A DNA stretch of 64,000 nucleotides from Treponema sp. (lineage in GTDB: Bacteria > Spirochaetota > Spirochaetia > Treponematales > Breznakiellaceae). Numbering within the stretch: position 1 is the first letter of the stretch; each line of letters starts with the position of its first letter. The stretch is taken from positions 1-64,000 of the forward strand of contig WQXU01000001.1 in assembly GCA_009781635.1 (NCBI GenBank). The letters run 5' to 3'. The position numbers and the translations under genes were made by a program. Below are positions 43,030-51,901 of this stretch, piece after piece. A model generated the notes under the pieces. The model ran no database searches, was not told the DNA's origin, and was given only the letters and a program-made list of their open reading frames with translations.

Positions 43030-44060
43030 TAAAAAAGAGAACCCTCAATTGCATTTTCCGTCCCGGCGGGCGTTATGCCCAAATGCCCATAAGCAAAACT
43101 TGTTACTACCCTTCCGCGCGGAGTCCTTTGCAAAAGACCTGCCTGAATAAGATAGGGCTCATAATAGTCTTCAAGGGTTTCTACAGATTCACCAATCGAG
43201 ATTGCAAGAGTCTCAGCCCCGACAGGGCCTCCCTTATAACGCTCGATAATTATTCCCAAGATTTCCCTGTCCTGTTTTTCAAGACCAAGTTCATCTATTT
43301 CCAAACGCGAAAGGCCTGTGCGGACAACAGGCAGTGTGATGCATTTTTCTCCTTCATACTGGGCAAAATCCCTCATCCGTTTTAAAAGCTGATTAACAAC
43401 CCTTGGCGTACCTCTGGAAGATTTTGCCAGAAGCAATGCCGCATCGTTATCTATTTTTACATTTAAAAGCCCCGCAGAACGGTGAACAATAGCCTTTAAT
43501 TCATCCTGTTCATAAAATGAAAAGCGGCAGGTAATTCCAAAGCGGCTTATAAGTGGGCTTGAGACAACTCCTGCCTTGGTAGTTGCGCCTACAAGCGTAA
43601 AAGGTTTTATTGCGATTCTTATTGTTCTTGCCATAGGCCCCTGCCCTACAACCCAGTCAATTCCATAATCTTCCATTGCAATATAAAGAAGCTCTTCGAT
43701 TGCAGGTTTAAGGCTGTGTATCTCGTCAATAAAAAACACATCCCCCTTTTTTAAATTGGTTAAAAATCCAACAAGATCTTTTGGCTTGTCAAGAGCAGGG
43801 GCTGTTGTCTGCACAAAACCTGATCCAAGTTCATTGGAGACAACCTGAGCCATTGTTGTTTTACCAAGTCCTGCAGGTCCAATTAAAAAAAGATGATCAA
43901 GCGGATCTTCGCGCTGTTTGGCGGCGGTAATAAAAACGCAAAGGTTATCTTTCATCCCCTTCTGGCCAATAAACTCTTTTAAATAGCGGGGACGCAGAGC
44001 CATGTCTTTTAAATCATCTGTTTTTTGGTCCTGCCTTACAGGGCTGTTTTCATTTTTCAT
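43029..44060 (-). CDS. ruvB: Holliday junction branch-migration ATPase RuvB
   Basis: A 343-residue AAA+ motor that, with RuvA, drives Holliday junction migration. Features: LRPRYLKEFIGQKGMKDNL, Walker A GPAGLGKTTMAQVV near residue 65, Walker B FIDEIHSL near 112, sensor ATTKAGVVSSPLISRFG, and a C-terminal winged helix (IGESVETLEDYYEPYLIQAGLLQRTPRGRVVT). Full length. It overlaps ruvA by 4 nt. Confidence 0.97.
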   Translation of the reverse strand: MKNENSPVRQDQKTDDLKDMALRPRYLKEFIGQKGMKDNLCVFITAAKQREDPLDHLFLIGPAGLGKTTMAQVVSNELGSGFVQTTAPALDKPKDLVGFLTNLKKGDVFFIDEIHSLKPAIEELLYIAMEDYGIDWVVGQGPMARTIRIAIKPFTLVGATTKAGVVSSPLISRFGITCRFSFYEQDELKAIVHRSAGLLNVKIDNDAALLLAKSSRGTPRVVNQLLKRMRDFAQYEGEKCITLPVVRTGLSRLEIDELGLEKQDREILGIIIERYKGGPVGAETLAISIGESVETLEDYYEPYLIQAGLLQRTPRGRVVTSFAYGHLGITPAGTENAIEGSLF

Positions 44061-44647
44061 GCGCCGCTCAAATAAATAATTGCTTCTTTAAAAATATGTT
44101 TTTCTTTTTCAGCGGCGGAAAGTTCAGAGCCTGCTGAAGCTGCAGCTTTTTCAAGCGCCTGTACAGCCTGCCTCCTGTCATATCCCATTGCCGCAAGCGC
44201 TTCAACAAGATCGCCGTAAGGCGTAGAAACTGCCGCTGCTCCCTGGGACTGAACAAGTTTTCCTTTTAGGGAAAGGAGCATTTTCTGAGCTGTCTTTTTT
44301 CCAAGCCCTGGGACTGCTTCAAGCCGCGCGATATCCGCATTTTCCAGGGCATGCTCAAGATCATCCTGGCTTATTCCGCTCATTATTTTTAACGCAGCCC
44401 TCGGGCCGATACCTTCAACTTTCAGAAGTTCCAAAAATGTATTACGCCTTCTTTCGCTGGAAAAACCAAAAAGCTTCATTTGGTCTTCCCTGTGGTAGAG
44501 CCATGTTACTACTCTGCATTCACTTTTTAACGTATACTCCTGTATATCATTTGAGGGCATCGATATTTCCCATTCAATATCGCCGGAAAGCAAAAATACC
44601 GATTCAATGCCTTTCTCGCATAAAAGGCCCCTTATACTGTTAAACAT
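44057..44647 (-). CDS. ruvA: Holliday junction DNA-binding subunit RuvA
   Basis: A 196-residue junction-recognition subunit. It has the OB-fold start (MFNSIRGLLCEKGIESVFLLSGDIEWEI), the tandem helix-hairpin-helix motifs (LLKVEGIGPRAALKIMSGIS; LEAVPGLGKKTAQKMLLSLKGKL) and a C-terminal RuvB-binding domain after a flexible linker (VEALAAMGYDRRQAVQALEKA). Full length. Co-transcribed with ruvC upstream (57-bp gap) and ruvB downstream. Confidence 0.96.
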   Translation of the reverse strand: MFNSIRGLLCEKGIESVFLLSGDIEWEISMPSNDIQEYTLKSECRVVTWLYHREDQMKLFGFSSERRRNTFLELLKVEGIGPRAALKIMSGISQDDLEHALENADIARLEAVPGLGKKTAQKMLLSLKGKLVQSQGAAAVSTPYGDLVEALAAMGYDRRQAVQALEKAAASAGSELSAAEKEKHIFKEAIIYLSGA

Positions 44648-44703
44648 GATAACCCCGGTTTAAAAGCACGCATAGTAAAAGTAAGCATATCATTTAATAA
44701 AAT

Positions 44704-45177
44704 TTAGTAACAGCTGTTAAAAGCGCAAATGGCAGCTCCAAGAGCATCTGCGGCATGATTCGGTTTTGGAATATTGTCAAGTTCAAGTATAATACGCACC
44801 ATCTGTTGAACCTGTTTTTTATCAGCCGAGGCGCTTCCTGTTACTCCAAGCTTTATAGCGTTAGGTGTATATTCATGAAGAAAAATATCCTTACCAGCTA
44901 CTACAGCGGATATTACCCCTCTTGCTTCCGCAACAGGTATAGCGCTTGATGCATTCCTGCCAAAGTAAAGGGTTTCAATTGCGGCCTCTGTCGGCTTAAA
45001 TTTTTTAATTATCTCTTGCATGCTTTTTAAAATAAAAAAAAGGCGATCTGCGCGCGCGCAATCCGCCTTTGTTACAATAACTCCATGATCGATATACTTT
45101 GCTTTTCCGTTTACATCGTCAAGCACACCCCAGCCCGTACTTGCAAGACCGGGGTCTATACCTAATATTCTGCGCAT
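44704..45177 (-). CDS. ruvC: Holliday junction resolvase RuvC
   Basis: A 157-residue endonuclease cutting Holliday junctions symmetrically. The catalytic acids are visible: Asp in RILGIDPGLASTGWGVLD (residue 8), Glu in AAIETLYFGRNASSAIPVAEARG (about 66) and Asp in NHAADALGAAICAF near the C-terminus. Full length. It lies 6 bases after yebC, a widely conserved neighbour. Confidence 0.96.
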   Translation of the reverse strand: MRRILGIDPGLASTGWGVLDDVNGKAKYIDHGVIVTKADCARADRLFFILKSMQEIIKKFKPTEAAIETLYFGRNASSAIPVAEARGVISAVVAGKDIFLHEYTPNAIKLGVTGSASADKKQVQQMVRIILELDNIPKPNHAADALGAAICAFNSCY

Positions 45178-45183
45178 TTTCCT

Positions 45184-45924
45184 CTATGGGGCTTCAAAAC
45201 CTTCAGGGATCGCAATATTGGAATATACGTTTTGAACATCATCGTTTTCTTCAAGCTTGTCTATAAGCTTAAGCGCTTTTGCTGTTCCATCGTTATCAAG
45301 CGAGACTTCCGCTTCGGCGACCATGCTTATCTGCGCACTCATTGTCTCAAATTCTTTGGCCTGAAGCGCATTTAAAACGCTTTCAAAATCTTCCGGCGCG
45401 CTTGTTACTTCGATTATTCCGTCTGAAAGCGATACATCTTCCGCACCGCCTTCAATCGCAATTTCCATTATAGCGTCTTCTGTATATTTCTCGCCGTCCA
45501 GCGTAATTACACCCTGCCGCTTGAAGAGCCTTGAAACAGAGCCGGAAGTTGCAAGCTGCCCGCCTGCGCGGGTAAGAATGTTGCGTATATCCGCAGCTGC
45601 GCGGTTTTTATTGTCTGTTAGAACTTCAATGAATATCGCTACTCCTCCGGGAGCATATGCTTCATAAACAAGTTCCTCATAATTTACGCCTTCCAGCTCA
45701 CCTGTACCTTTTTTAACAGCCCTGTCAATATTATCTCTGGGCATATTAGCGGCTCTGGCTTTAAGAATCGCAGTGCGTAATCTTGGATTGCCGTCAAGAC
45801 TCCCGCCGCCCATCCTGGCAGCTATGGAGATTTCCTTTATTAATTTTGTGAATACTTGCCCGCGTTTTGCATCTGCGGCGCCTTTTGCGTGCTTAATCGT
45901 CGCCCATTTACTGTGGCCCGACAT
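45184..45924 (-). CDS. yebC: YebC/PmpR family protein
   Basis: A 246-residue member of the YebC/PmpR (TACO1) family, which acts in translation of proline-rich stretches and has been described as a transcription regulator. Hallmark N-terminus MSGHSKWATIKHAKGAADAKRGQVFTKLIKEISIAARMGGGSLDGNPRLRTAILKARAANMPRDNIDRAVKKGTG. Length is normal. It heads the ruvCAB-queA series; AAGGAGT lies 4-5 bases before the ATG. Confidence 0.95.
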   Translation of the reverse strand: MSGHSKWATIKHAKGAADAKRGQVFTKLIKEISIAARMGGGSLDGNPRLRTAILKARAANMPRDNIDRAVKKGTGELEGVNYEELVYEAYAPGGVAIFIEVLTDNKNRAAADIRNILTRAGGQLATSGSVSRLFKRQGVITLDGEKYTEDAIMEIAIEGGAEDVSLSDGIIEVTSAPEDFESVLNALQAKEFETMSAQISMVAEAEVSLDNDGTAKALKLIDKLEENDDVQNVYSNIAIPEGFEAP

Positions 45925-45985
45925 GGTTACTCCTTACCTTTTTAAAATGAGAAAAATCATATCCCAAAAAATGTTCTAAAGGGAA

Positions 45986-46210
45986 CTAGATTCTTCCCTT
46001 CTGAACTGCTTTATCAAGACTATCGCGCATAAATTTTGAATACCAGTCCATTGAAAAGGGAGTCCTTGCCCTAACCTGGCTTTTCGCTGAAAATTCCAGA
46101 TTGTCCTTGCAGGTTTCACAGATACTGTGGTTCGCATAAAAGAAAAATGTACGGCCGTAATTTGACTCATCCAGTTTTTTCTTGCAAACATCGCACGATA
46201 TAGTAATCAT
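45986..46210 (-). CDS. Small zinc-ribbon-like protein
   Basis: A 74-residue protein starting MITISCDVCKKKLDES with a second pair in SICETCKDN: two CxxC knuckles at residues 6-9 and about 32-35, consistent with a zinc ribbon. The C-terminus is helical (MDWYSKFMRDSLDKAVQKGRI). The start at 46210 follows AGGAGG at 6 bases; a longer frame to 46270 has none. It may bind nucleic acid or another protein; function unknown. It lies between yebC and the divergent neuB-like gene. Confidence 0.75.
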   Translation of the reverse strand: MITISCDVCKKKLDESNYGRTFFFYANHSICETCKDNLEFSAKSQVRARTPFSMDWYSKFMRDSLDKAVQKGRI

Positions 46211-46305
46211 AAAAGCCTCCTGTTTATATTGTGAACCTTTTATTATCCTTAACAAGTCATATAAAGGCACACATCTTGATTATAGTATATAAAAACTTTT
46301 ACAAT

Positions 46306-47475
46306 ATGTCGAGTACCTATATGAAAGAAAACGAAAAAAAACCTTACTTTTGCAACCCAGTTAATTTGCAAAAAACACGTAAATTTGAAGGGTTCGATTA
46401 CAGTTGCGAAAACCCCCTTATAATCGCAGAACTAGGCACATCCCATAATGGCGATATAGTTAAGGCCAGGGAGCTCATTGACGCGGCAGCAGACAGCAGG
46501 GCAAGCTGTATAAAAGTTCAGCTTGTTTATGCTGATGAGATTCTCCATCCAAACACAGGGGAAGTCCCCCTCCCGGGCGGCAGGATAAGGCTTTACGACA
46601 GGTTTAAAGCTCTTGAACTTGCGCCTGCTTTCTACGAGGAGATAAAGGAATATACCGAAAAAAGGGGGTTAATATTTTTATGTACCCCGTTTGGCATGAA
46701 AAGCGCATCCATTTTAAGGGAAATGAAGAGTAAAATCGTAAAAATAGCATCCCCGGAGCTTAATTATTCAAGCCTTCTTGGGGATATAGCAGGTTGGAGC
46801 AAGTTTACCCTTCTTTCTACAGGTGTTTCTACGCTTAAAGATATAGAAAAAGCAGTTGATATTTTTCGCAGTGAAAACGCAAATATATGCCTTCTTCATT
46901 GCGTCACTTTCTACCCCGCGCCTGTTACAGAATATAATTTAAGAGTTCTGCCCAAACTGGCCGGGATTTTCGGCGTTCCTGCCGGCGTAAGCGATCATAC
47001 TGAGGATCCGCAGCTTGTTCCTGCTCTTTCTGTCAGTATGGGCGCATCTGTAATTGAAAAACACTTCTGTCTTTCAAAAAATGATCCCGGCCTTGATGAT
47101 CCAATTGCCCTGCCCCCTGATGATTTTTCCAAAATGACAGAAGCAATAAGGCTTGCATCCAAGGAAGGCCCGCAAAAGACAATAGAGCGCTACTCAAGTG
47201 AAAGAGGCGCCGCTCTTGTAGAGCAGGTCTTTGGAGACGGCGTTAAAAAGCTAGCCCCCTGTGAAAGGGCAAACTACAGATTAACAAACCGCTCCATTCA
47301 TGCGCTTTGTGATATAAAAATGGGGCAAATAATTAAAAGGGAAGATTACGCCGTTTTAAGGACTGAAAAAATCCTGCGCCCCGGGCTTGAACCCTGCTGG
47401 GAAGATGCAATAGAAGGCAGAGCGGCAAGAAACTTTATTCCCGCAGGCGAGGGTATAAGATTTGAGGATATTTAA
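46306..47475 (+). CDS. NeuB/SpsE-type sialic acid synthase-like protein
   Basis: About 389 residues (start ATG 46306 or 46321; neither has a clear Shine-Dalgarno). The NeuB barrel is evident: IIAELGTSHNGDIVKARELIDAAADSRASCIKVQLVYADE, FLCTPFGMKSASIL, KIASPELNYSSLL, LSTGVSTLKDIEKAV, LLHCVTFYPAP, GVSDHTEDPQLVPALSVSMGASVIEKHF. A C-terminal SAF/antifreeze-like domain follows (RSIHALCDIKMGQIIKREDYAVLRTEKILRPGL). It would condense phosphoenolpyruvate with a hexosamine-derived sugar to a nonulosonate such as those on flagellins. The rest of a nonulosonate pathway is not in this window. Its stop overlaps that of the convergent gene. Confidence 0.85.
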   Translation: MSSTYMKENEKKPYFCNPVNLQKTRKFEGFDYSCENPLIIAELGTSHNGDIVKARELIDAAADSRASCIKVQLVYADEILHPNTGEVPLPGGRIRLYDRFKALELAPAFYEEIKEYTEKRGLIFLCTPFGMKSASILREMKSKIVKIASPELNYSSLLGDIAGWSKFTLLSTGVSTLKDIEKAVDIFRSENANICLLHCVTFYPAPVTEYNLRVLPKLAGIFGVPAGVSDHTEDPQLVPALSVSMGASVIEKHFCLSKNDPGLDDPIALPPDDFSKMTEAIRLASKEGPQKTIERYSSERGAALVEQVFGDGVKKLAPCERANYRLTNRSIHALCDIKMGQIIKREDYAVLRTEKILRPGLEPCWEDAIEGRAARNFIPAGEGIRFEDI

Positions 47476-47936
47476 GGGTTCTCATCAGAATTCGCTGTAA
47501 TTGCAGTTACAAGCTCCCAGTATCTTCTTAAGGTTTCATCGTCAAAATTGTATCCATGTTCGTTAAAAAACATTATGATGGCGGAAAACACATGATGCCC
47601 TGCCTTAAACGAAAAATCACTGTTTTTCCGTTTTGATTTTTTTGAGCGCTTTTCGTTGTTTTTTTCATCATTTTCTTCTTCTGAAAGTTTTACTTTGTTT
47701 TCTTCCAGCTGTTTAAGAATCCTTGTGTCTATTTCCTGTAATTCAAGGTTTTTTGCACCAATTCTCCTGTAAACAGTTTCTTCGCTTTTTTCTATAATGC
47801 GATTGTTTTCTTCTAGCTGCCTGTTGTATTTTTTGTCTATTTCATCAAGCTGTTTTTTAATCGATCCTTGTCTTTCCAGGATTACAGACCAAATTTTTTC
47901 TATAAGGAATTCTTTTGCATCAAACGCTTCATTCAT
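47472..47936 (-). CDS. Coiled-coil hypothetical protein, long form
   Basis: A 154-residue protein with a long charged coiled coil (about 20-95), a very basic stretch (KRSKKSKRKN near 97-106) and a compact C-terminal region ending DDETLRRYWELVTAITANSDENP. Residues about 6-55 resemble the adjacent 72-residue protein (E.QxSIKxQxxE....YN.....N.R.I..SE), so the two are diverged duplicates. No family recognised. It begins directly after the smaller gene and overlaps the neuB-like stop by 3-4 nt. Confidence 0.65.
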   Translation of the reverse strand: MNEAFDAKEFLIEKIWSVILERQGSIKKQLDEIDKKYNRQLEENNRIIEKSEETVYRRIGAKNLELQEIDTRILKQLEENKVKLSEEENDEKNNEKRSKKSKRKNSDFSFKAGHHVFSAIIMFFNEHGYNFDDETLRRYWELVTAITANSDENP

Positions 47937-48154
47937 TATTTACTGCCCTTAATCCAGCTGACAATATCTTTCATAATAATGAGGAACTTTTTTTCGCTTT
48001 CCTTTATTTGACGTGTATTATTCTCAACCCACTGATTATATAATCTTTCACCTTCTTCAACCTGTCTTTTAATTGACTGTTGTTTTTCAATTTCTTCGGC
48101 CCAAAATTTTAAGAACGCTTCTTCACTTTGTGTAATATTGTCATTATTTTTCAT
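47936..48154 (-). CDS. Coiled-coil hypothetical protein, short form
   Basis: A 72-residue, almost entirely helical, charged protein: SEEAFLKFWAEEIEKQQSIKRQVEEGERLYNQWVENNTRQIKESEKKFLIIM. Related to the first half of the next gene product. It overlaps the end of the xylanase gene by 4 nt, so it is in the same operon. Function unknown. Confidence 0.6.
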   Translation of the reverse strand: MKNNDNITQSEEAFLKFWAEEIEKQQSIKRQVEEGERLYNQWVENNTRQIKESEKKFLIIMKDIVSWIKGSK

Positions 48155-49389
48155 GACAGCCGGATCTCAATTTCACTTCTTTTGCCATCCAGAGAAAAGA
48201 CATCTTTTTCGCCTTTACATGATATTTCATATCCTCCCTTGAAACCTTCCATGTTTAAATACCCGTTAGAGTCTGTATTCGCAGTAATGTTTGTACTCCA
48301 GTCATTTTCAATTCTTGATTTTAAAGCCTTGTACGAAGGTTTTTCACTGTTATCAATGCGTAAAAAACCCGCAGGCGCATGGAGCCAGGCATTGTCACCT
48401 CCAGACCATGTTGTAATCGCTTCAACCTTAGGATGCGCAAAAAGTATATCGTACATTTCAATTATTTCACGTTCCTGCCTTTTTTCTCCTTCCGGATTTG
48501 TCGGCCAGTCATCAACTACCCAATCGTTTAAATCTACAATATTAGGCGGCATAATATCGCCTGATATTAATGTATTTTCAGTAAAGTGCAGAGGAAGACC
48601 GAAGCGCGAAAAACGTGCAAGTACATCGTGAACCTTGTCCGCTCCCCAATACCCCTGGTGCTGGTGCGATTGAAGTCCGATTACATCTATCGGGATTCCT
48701 GCCTGAAGGCATTTGTCTATCAATATTTCATAATCATTTGACATATCAAAATCATTTAGAAGTAAAACCGCATTCGGGTTTGCCCTTTTTGCAGCCTCGA
48801 AAACTTCTTTTACAATTTTAGTCTGTCCGTATTCTTTGCATATTCTTGTAATCGCATTGTCATATTTATCGAAAACCGGCATGATGACAACTTCATTAAT
48901 TACATCCCACATATCAATAACTCCTGCAAAGGCAGTTACATCCCTTTCAATTCTTTCTATAACCTTTTTTAGTATTTCATCATTTTTATAATTCATTAAC
49001 CAGGGAGCGCAGACAGTATGCCAGCAAAGGGGATGCCCCTTTAATTTAATATTGCGTTCTCTAAAATATTCCGCCCCTTTTCTTACCCTCACTTCATCAG
49101 GTTTTCCTTCCTCCGGCTCATAACGGCCAATATAGAAAGGCAGTGTGGCAAAATTATTAAAACCAAAAAGTTTTCCAAGTTTTTCCTGGAGAAATGCCTT
49201 CCTTGCATCATCTATCTTTTCGCCTCCCTGCTTGCCCCCTGCAAGTTCGACAGCTTCAAAACCTCCGACACCAAAAAGAAATTGATGACTCTTCTGGCAT
49301 ACTTTTATTTCTTTGTTTACTGCGGGAGTCCCGTCTTTATTCAGAATCCTTATATTTGCAGATGCTTTTCTGTGTTTTAAATTATCCAT
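48151..49389 (-). CDS. GH10 endo-1,4-beta-xylanase, cytoplasmic
   Basis: A 412-residue glycoside hydrolase family 10 enzyme cleaving xylan or xylo-oligosaccharides. The TIM-barrel motifs are visible: LKGHPLCWHT, acid/base Glu in MWDVINE near residue 168, LLLNDFDMS, GLQSHQHQGYW, nucleophile Glu in LHFTEN near 270 and AITTWSGGDNAWL. The N-terminal 35 residues form a short strand-rich unit (ANIRILNKDGTPAVNKEIKV). No signal peptide, so it probably acts on imported oligosaccharides. AGGCGG precedes the ATG. The aldolase-like gene is directly upstream. Confidence 0.92.
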   Translation of the reverse strand: MDNLKHRKASANIRILNKDGTPAVNKEIKVCQKSHQFLFGVGGFEAVELAGGKQGGEKIDDARKAFLQEKLGKLFGFNNFATLPFYIGRYEPEEGKPDEVRVRKGAEYFRERNIKLKGHPLCWHTVCAPWLMNYKNDEILKKVIERIERDVTAFAGVIDMWDVINEVVIMPVFDKYDNAITRICKEYGQTKIVKEVFEAAKRANPNAVLLLNDFDMSNDYEILIDKCLQAGIPIDVIGLQSHQHQGYWGADKVHDVLARFSRFGLPLHFTENTLISGDIMPPNIVDLNDWVVDDWPTNPEGEKRQEREIIEMYDILFAHPKVEAITTWSGGDNAWLHAPAGFLRIDNSEKPSYKALKSRIENDWSTNITANTDSNGYLNMEGFKGGYEISCKGEKDVFSLDGKRSEIEIRLS

Positions 49390-49390
49390 A

Positions 49391-50281
49391 TTATTTTCCG
49401 CCTTTTTTTATTTTATCACAAAAATATTCCCATGCCTGTGCATCCGAATATTTATTATGAACAATTTTTCCAACAGCATCCGCCATAGCTACAGGATTAC
49501 TACATTGAAAAATATTACTTCCCATATCAAGTCCGCACGCGCCGCTCTGTATTGATTTGTATGCCATAGAAAGCGCGTCCTTTTCATCAAGTTTATTCCT
49601 CTCTGCAACAATAACGGGAACAGGACATGCAGCAACAACTTCATCAAAATCATCACAGTAATATGTTTTAACGATATTTGCGCCAAGCTCTGCAACTATG
49701 CGGGTTGCAAGTTTAAAGTACTGGCTTGAGTGTTCCGTATCTTTTCCCAAATCAATAACACCAAGAGTTGGAATGCTGTATTTGGAACCTTCATTTATAA
49801 CACTTGAAAGATTATTAATGCTTAATAATTGTCCCCTTGCTCCAATGAAAACCTGAACTGCCATACAGTCCGCGTTTATACGGATTGCTTCTTCAATATT
49901 TACAGATATAATTTCACGGCTTAAATCCTCGTTTAACATGGATGCTCCCGCAGATACACGTAAAACAATACCTTTCCTGAAATTGGGTTTTACACAGGTA
50001 CGAAGCGCACCCCTTGCAGCCATAAGTACATCAAAATGATCTATCAATTGAGGAATGAGAATATCAAGCCTCTCAAGGCCGGAAACAGATCCCATGAAAC
50101 TGCCATGATCAAAAGCAAACATCAATGTGTTTCCGCCCCTTGGACTAAAAATGTTCGCAAGTCGTTTTTTCATTCCCCAGTCAAGGTTTGCAGCTCCCTT
50201 TACATGGAAATTGCCGTTTGTTTTAAACGGAACATCAGTTTGATAATTTTTTTCGACTTTAACCCCTTTTTTCTCAGCCAT
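49391..50281 (-). CDS. LsrF/DhnA-type class I aldolase-thiolase
   Basis: A 296-residue protein strongly resembling LsrF (3-hydroxy-5-phosphonooxypentane-2,4-dione thiolase) and the DhnA aldolases: LDWGMKKRLANIFSPRGGNTLMFAFDHGSFMG, GLERLDI, LMAARGALRT, and the Schiff-base Lys in ANIVKTYYC near 203. LsrF acts late in autoinducer-2 breakdown, but no other lsr genes are here, so another sugar-phosphate substrate is quite possible. The start at 50281 follows GGAG at 6 bases; the ATG at 50293 contains that site. It is immediately upstream of the xylanase gene. Confidence 0.85.
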   Translation of the reverse strand: MAEKKGVKVEKNYQTDVPFKTNGNFHVKGAANLDWGMKKRLANIFSPRGGNTLMFAFDHGSFMGSVSGLERLDILIPQLIDHFDVLMAARGALRTCVKPNFRKGIVLRVSAGASMLNEDLSREIISVNIEEAIRINADCMAVQVFIGARGQLLSINNLSSVINEGSKYSIPTLGVIDLGKDTEHSSQYFKLATRIVAELGANIVKTYYCDDFDEVVAACPVPVIVAERNKLDEKDALSMAYKSIQSGACGLDMGSNIFQCSNPVAMADAVGKIVHNKYSDAQAWEYFCDKIKKGGK

Positions 50282-50293
50282 GTTTATCTCCAT

Positions 50294-50470
50294 TTAATGC
50301 AATATTAACTTATTTTATAACAAAATCCTGTAATGTACAACATTTTTTTAAATATATATTAGCCAGAATTTTACGCAAAATACAGGTATATCCTGTAAAA
50401 TTGAGCTATTTAATTGAGAAATTTAATTATTTTTCTGGAAGGATAATTTAGGTATGTTTTTTTTAAATAT
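50294..50470. promoter_or_regulatory. AT-rich promoter region with ACAGG-N5-CCTGT palindrome
   Basis: The region separates the AT-rich glycan cluster from the aldolase/xylanase operon. It holds ACAGG-TATAT-CCTGT at 50382-50396 and a half-site ATCCTGT near 50325-50331. On the - strand TTGTAC and TATAAA elements lie close to the half-site, so a repressor-controlled promoter for the aldolase/xylanase operon is plausible. Spacing between the hexamers is short (15 bp). Confidence 0.3.
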
Positions 50471-51553
50471 TTATCTTTTTATATAATTTTTATCTATCCA
50501 TTTCTGATATTCGCCGCTTTTTATTTGATTTATCCAATTAGAGTTTGAAAGATACCAGTCTACTGTTTTTTTTAGTCCTGTTTCAAAGTCAACTGTTTGT
50601 TTCCATTTAAGTTCATTTTTTATTTTTGTGCAGTCAATTGCATAACGCCTGTCATGTCCGGCTCTGTCTTTAACATATGTAATTGTAGCGCGTATTTTAT
50701 CCGGCGCTGTTTTTGATTTTTCAGCAACAATATCTATCAGTTTGTCAAGGAGTTTAATATTCTCCCATTCATTTTCTCCGCCGATATTGTATTTTTCTCC
50801 AGCTCTGCCCTTTTGCATAATCTCCCATACTGCTATGTTATGATCTTCTACATAAAGCCAATCCCGAATATTTTTCCCGTCTCCATAAACAGGTAATGGC
50901 TTTCCTTCCAGCATGTTGTTTATCATAAGCGGAATAAGCTTTTCCGGGAATTGATATGGCCCGTAATTATTTGAACAATTTGATAATGTAATCGGCAGAT
51001 TAAAGGTATGATAATAAGACATTACAAGATGATCGCTTGCCGCCTTACTTGCAGAATAAGGAGAGCGCGGATCATACGGAGTATTTTCCGTAAAATATCC
51101 AGTCTCTCCAAGAGAGCCGTATACTTCGTCTGTGCTTACATGATGAAAAAGAGTATCATCTCTTTCTTTCCACCTGCTGCGGGCAACATCCAAAAGAGTA
51201 AATGTACCGTTAAAATTTGTTTTTATGAATGCTTCAGGTCCAAGTATAGAACGATCCACATGGCTTTCTGCAGCAAAATGTACAATAGTATCTATGTCAT
51301 ATTTATCAAATATTTCTTCAATTAATGAACGAACACATATATCACCGTGTATAAAGAAATAATTTCCATTTGTGTATTTTTTTTCTACCTCATTTAAACT
51401 TGCGATATTTCCCGCGTATGTTAAAGCATCAAGATTTATAATTCGGCCATTAAATCCGCTTTTTTGCTTACTTTCGCCAAGAAGGTATCTAATGAAGTTT
51501 ACGCCAATAAATCCTGCTCCGCCCGTTATAAGGATGTTATTTAATTTTCTCAT
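50471..51553 (-). CDS. rfbB: dTDP-glucose 4,6-dehydratase
   Basis: A 360-residue SDR enzyme making dTDP-4-keto-6-deoxyglucose. Motifs: ILITGGAGFIGVNFIRYLL, HFAAESHVDRSI, STDEVYGSLGETGYFTE, YSASKAASDHLVMSYYHTFNLP with catalytic Tyr/Lys, and NCSNNYGPYQFPEKLIPLMI. The C-terminus is standard (YVKDRAGHDRRYAIDCTKIKNEL). It is the last gene of the - strand cluster. No thymidylyltransferase (RmlA) is in the window. AGGA precedes the ATG. Confidence 0.95.
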   Translation of the reverse strand: MRKLNNILITGGAGFIGVNFIRYLLGESKQKSGFNGRIINLDALTYAGNIASLNEVEKKYTNGNYFFIHGDICVRSLIEEIFDKYDIDTIVHFAAESHVDRSILGPEAFIKTNFNGTFTLLDVARSRWKERDDTLFHHVSTDEVYGSLGETGYFTENTPYDPRSPYSASKAASDHLVMSYYHTFNLPITLSNCSNNYGPYQFPEKLIPLMINNMLEGKPLPVYGDGKNIRDWLYVEDHNIAVWEIMQKGRAGEKYNIGGENEWENIKLLDKLIDIVAEKSKTAPDKIRATITYVKDRAGHDRRYAIDCTKIKNELKWKQTVDFETGLKKTVDWYLSNSNWINQIKSGEYQKWIDKNYIKR

Positions 51554-51568
51554 TTTTTTTCCTGTTTT

Positions 51569-51901
51569 TTAATTTATATTTATACAAACAACGCCAGTTA
51601 TAATAAACAATATTCCAATAATTTTTTTAGTATTTATTTTTTCCTTAAGAAACAGATATGATATAATTAATGTCCATATATATGTAATGCTACCAAGTGG
51701 CACTACTACTGAATACGGCAGTTTTTGTAAAATCCATATATTAATTATTGCCGTAATTGTATATAAAATACCGCCAATATATAAATATTTATTTAAAATA
51801 ATATTTTTTACACTTACACTACCTGCAGATTTTTTAAGAAAGAAACCTGCAAATGATGCGGTTAGGGTCATTACTACTATTATTAAATAATTTATTGTCA
51901 T
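51569..51901 (-). CDS. EmrE-like flippase subunit (ArnE/ArnF type), 1
   Basis: A 110-residue protein of four membrane helices (small multidrug resistance/EamA fold): NYLIIVVMTLTASFAGFFLKKSA, YLYIGGILYTITAIINIWILQKLPYSVVVPLGSITYIWTLIISYLFLKEKINTKKIIGILFIITGVVCI. Such paired small proteins flip undecaprenyl-linked sugars. It overlaps its partner gene by 4 nt and forms a trio with the ArnC/GtrB-like transferase. Confidence 0.82.
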   Translation of the reverse strand: MTINYLIIVVMTLTASFAGFFLKKSAGSVSVKNIILNKYLYIGGILYTITAIINIWILQKLPYSVVVPLGSITYIWTLIISYLFLKEKINTKKIIGILFIITGVVCININ

